Below the pieces are notes generated by a model. That model was given only the letters and a program-made list of their open reading frames with translations. It did no database searches and was not told the DNA's origin. A stretch of DNA of 64,000 nt from Pictodentalium vernedei. Taxonomy: Eukaryota > Mollusca > Scaphopoda > Dentaliida > Dentaliidae. The DNA lies in NCBI GenBank assembly GCA_031216915.1, contig CM062291.1, positions 31,053,023 to 31,117,022 of the forward strand. Reading direction: 5' to 3'. Made by a program: the position numbers and the translations under genes. The number at the start of each line of letters is the position of its first letter. The first letter of the stretch is position 1. Below are positions 61,804-64,000 of this stretch, piece by piece.

Positions 61804-64000
61804 TTTTTTAGCTCACCTGAGCGAAGCTCAGCGGGAGCTTTACTGATCGTGATCTGTCCGTCGTCCGTCCGGCGTTAACTTTACATTATCGACTTCTCCT
61901 CCTAAATCACTAGCCCAATTTTATTCAAATGTTGGCTAAATATTTATTACCTAATGCCAATTCAGATTTGTTCAAATGAAGTTGCCCCTCCTCCTGGGTG
62001 GGGCCACGCCCCCAAGGGGCACCAAAATCTTTGAAAATCTTCTTCTCAAGAACCAGCGGTAGCAGACACTTGATATATGGTATGCAGCTTCCTTTTGAGG
62101 TGTAGACTCAGATTTGTTCAAGAGAAGTTCGAGGGATAATATTTGGCGTTGTTATGGGAGGGGCAAAAATTTTGGCCCTGCCCTAAATTTATATTTTCTG
62201 AACCGAGAGGCCGATTTGAACCAAATTTAATGTGAGGACTTATTGGGTCATAAGTACTTGATTTATGCCAAAAAAATTTTCCCGCAGCCCCGTGGGAACC
62301 TTAGGAGCTGAAAATAGAAAAAATTTAAAACGCCTATATCTGCAAAACTGCACGGCACTGAGAATTTTTATTTGGTGTGAAGCTTCCTTAGGACCAACAG
62401 AAAGGATTGGTCAAAAAAAATTGCCATCGGTTTTATCATAGGTTACAGTTTCGGGACTTTGAAAAAGTGCTCAGCACTTTTTAACACTGTAGGCAATGGG
62501 AAAAACATTTAAGTATCTTCTTTTTTAGATTCACCAGTCAGAATCCTTTCATATTAGGTATACAACATCAATAGGGTGGTCAGATTTAAGTTTGTTCAAA
62601 TCGAGCCCCTGGGTTAATATTTGGGCTCCCTATGGGAGCCCGAATTTCAACTTAGTGCAATATGAGGTCTATTATTTAAAAATCTTCTTCTTCAGATCCG
62701 CCAGGCAGAATTCTTTCATTTTTGGTATACAACATCAATAGGGGGGTCAGATTCAAATTTGTTCAAATCAAGGCCCTGGGTTCATATTTGGTCTCCCTAT
62801 GGGAGCCTGAATATTAACATAGTGCAATATGAGGATTATTCTTTAAAAATCTTCTTCAAATTCAACAGGCAGAATTCTTTCATATTTGGTATACAACATC
62901 TCTAGGGGGGCCAGATTCACGTTTGTTCAAATTGAGCCCTTGGGTTCATATTTGGGCTCCCTATGGGAGCCCGAATTTTAACTTAGTGCAATATGAAGAT
63001 TATTCTTTAAAAATCTTCTTCTTCAGATCAACCAGGCAGAATTCTTTCATATTTGGTATACAACATCTGTAGGGGGGTCAGATTCAAGTTCGTTCAAATC
63101 GAGTCTCTGGGTTCATATTTGGGCTCCTTATGGGAGCCCGAATTTTAACTTAGTGCAATATGAGGATTATTCTTTAAAAATCTTCTTCTTCAGATCAACC
63201 AGGCAGAATTCTTTCATATTTGGTATACAACATCTCTATGGGAGTCAGATTCACATTTGTTCAAATCGAGTCCCTGGGTTCATATTTGGGCTTCCTATGG
63301 GAGCCTGAATTTTAACTTGGTGCAATTTGAGGATTATTCTTTAAAAATCTTCTTCTTCAGATCCACCAGGCAGAATCCTTTCATATTTGGTATACAACAT
63401 CTCTAGGGGGTTCAGATTCAAGTTTGTTCAAATTGTGTCCCTGGGTTCATATTTGGGCTCCCTATGGGAGCCCGAATTTTAACTTAGTGCAATATGGGGA
63501 TTATTCTTTAAAAATCTTCTTCTTCGGATCAACCAGGCAGAATTCTTTCATATTTGGTATACAACATCTCTAGGGGGGGCAGATTCAAGTTTATTCAAAT
63601 CGAGTCCCTGGGTTCATATTTGGGCTCCCTATGGGAGCCCAAATTTTAACTTAGTGCAATATGAGGATTATTCTTCAAAAATCTTCTTCTTCAGACCCAC
63701 TAGGCAGAGTCCTTTCAAATATGGTATACAACATCTCTAGAGAGGTCAGATTTAAGTTTGTTCAATTCGAGTCCCGGGGTTCATATTTGAGCTCCCTGTG
63801 GGAGCCCGAATTTCAACTTAGTGCAATATTAGGTCTATTCTTTAAAAATCTTCTTCTTCAGATCTGCCAGGCAGAATTCTTCCATATGTGGTATACAACT
63901 TATCTAGGTGTACCAGATTCCTGTTTGTTCAAATCGAGTTTCTGGGTTTATATTTGGGCTCCCTGTGGGAGCCTGAATTTTAACTTAGTGCAATATGAGG
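61804..64000. repeat. AGCTCACCTG element with 167-bp tandem array, running off the window
   Basis: Starts TTTTTTAGCTCACCTGAGCG with a hairpin and GTCCGTCGTCCGTCC. The unique part shares long phrases with the element at 41374 (CGGCACYGAGAATTTTTAT, GGACCAACAGAAAGGATTGG). From ~62510 the units are regularly 167 bp: TATTCTTTAAAAATC-type starts at 63001, 63168, 63335, 63502, 63669 and 63836. About nine units are visible. Non-coding. Confidence 0.8.

Noticed and set aside
62510..64000. A CRISPR-like or gene-family array
   Set aside because: The 167-bp units are continuous tandem repeats without unique spacers or open frames.

Overview
The window looks like nuclear DNA of a marine invertebrate animal, probably a mollusc-like lophotrochozoan. 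The sequence shows spliced exons with GT-AG borders in AT-rich DNA, a very dense load of short palindromic transposons, tRNA- and 5S-headed SINEs, DIRS (tyrosine-recombinase) retrotransposons, a LINE with an esterase-type ORF1, and dispersed elements with ~165-bp internal tandem arrays of the kind known from bivalve genomes. The phylum is inference; nothing in the window fixes the species.

Host gene. One plus-strand gene runs through the window as five phase-compatible exons (3834-3944, 5895-6046, 31073-31171, 36606-36762, 45284-46201), with a doubtful sixth (47839-48029). It encodes a short coiled coil followed by a long Pro/Ala/Ser/Gln/Val-rich low-complexity segment. I do not recognise the protein. 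Almost everything else is transposon sequence lying in its introns or flanks.

DIRS block (1-1539, 6203-13318, 14685-28810; all on the plus strand). Four copies of one DIRS-like family are present: a right-hand fragment, a nearly intact copy with one frameshift in ORF1, an outer copy with all three ORFs open, and a decayed copy (15082-22085) nested in the 5' leader of the outer one. Element ends can be fixed to the base, because each copy carries an 82-bp internal complementary region that is the reverse complement of its own right end joined to its own left end. Each intact element runs: left inverted repeat, leader, ORF1 (Cys-rich, Arg-rich), ORF2 (RT-RNase H-methylase-like), ORF3 (tyrosine recombinase), 3' hairpins with a G-run, internal complementary region, right inverted repeat.

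The most striking observation is that the nested copy has lost its RT core and has broken ORFs throughout, yet its two 191-bp inverted repeats are identical to each other, and the outer, coding-intact copy shows 3 mismatches between its repeats. This is what is expected if a defective lineage is still being moved in trans. Its cis-acting parts (terminal repeats with NRF-1-like and E2F-like palindromes, two 3' hairpins, G-run, internal complementary region) have survived while the coding sequence decayed.

From 29 to 54 kb and after 60 kb lie many palindromic elements with TTAA ends (piggyBac-like MITEs), hAT-like and pogo-like MITEs, SINEs, microsatellites, a 22-bp minisatellite inside a hairpin, and two elements with 165-167-bp tandem arrays (40.5-43.5 kb; 61.8 kb to the window end). 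From 55.5 to 60.3 kb there is a minus-strand LINE with decayed ORF1 (zinc cluster, coiled coil, SGNH-esterase) and ORF2 (endonuclease, RT, C-terminal Cys/His motif).
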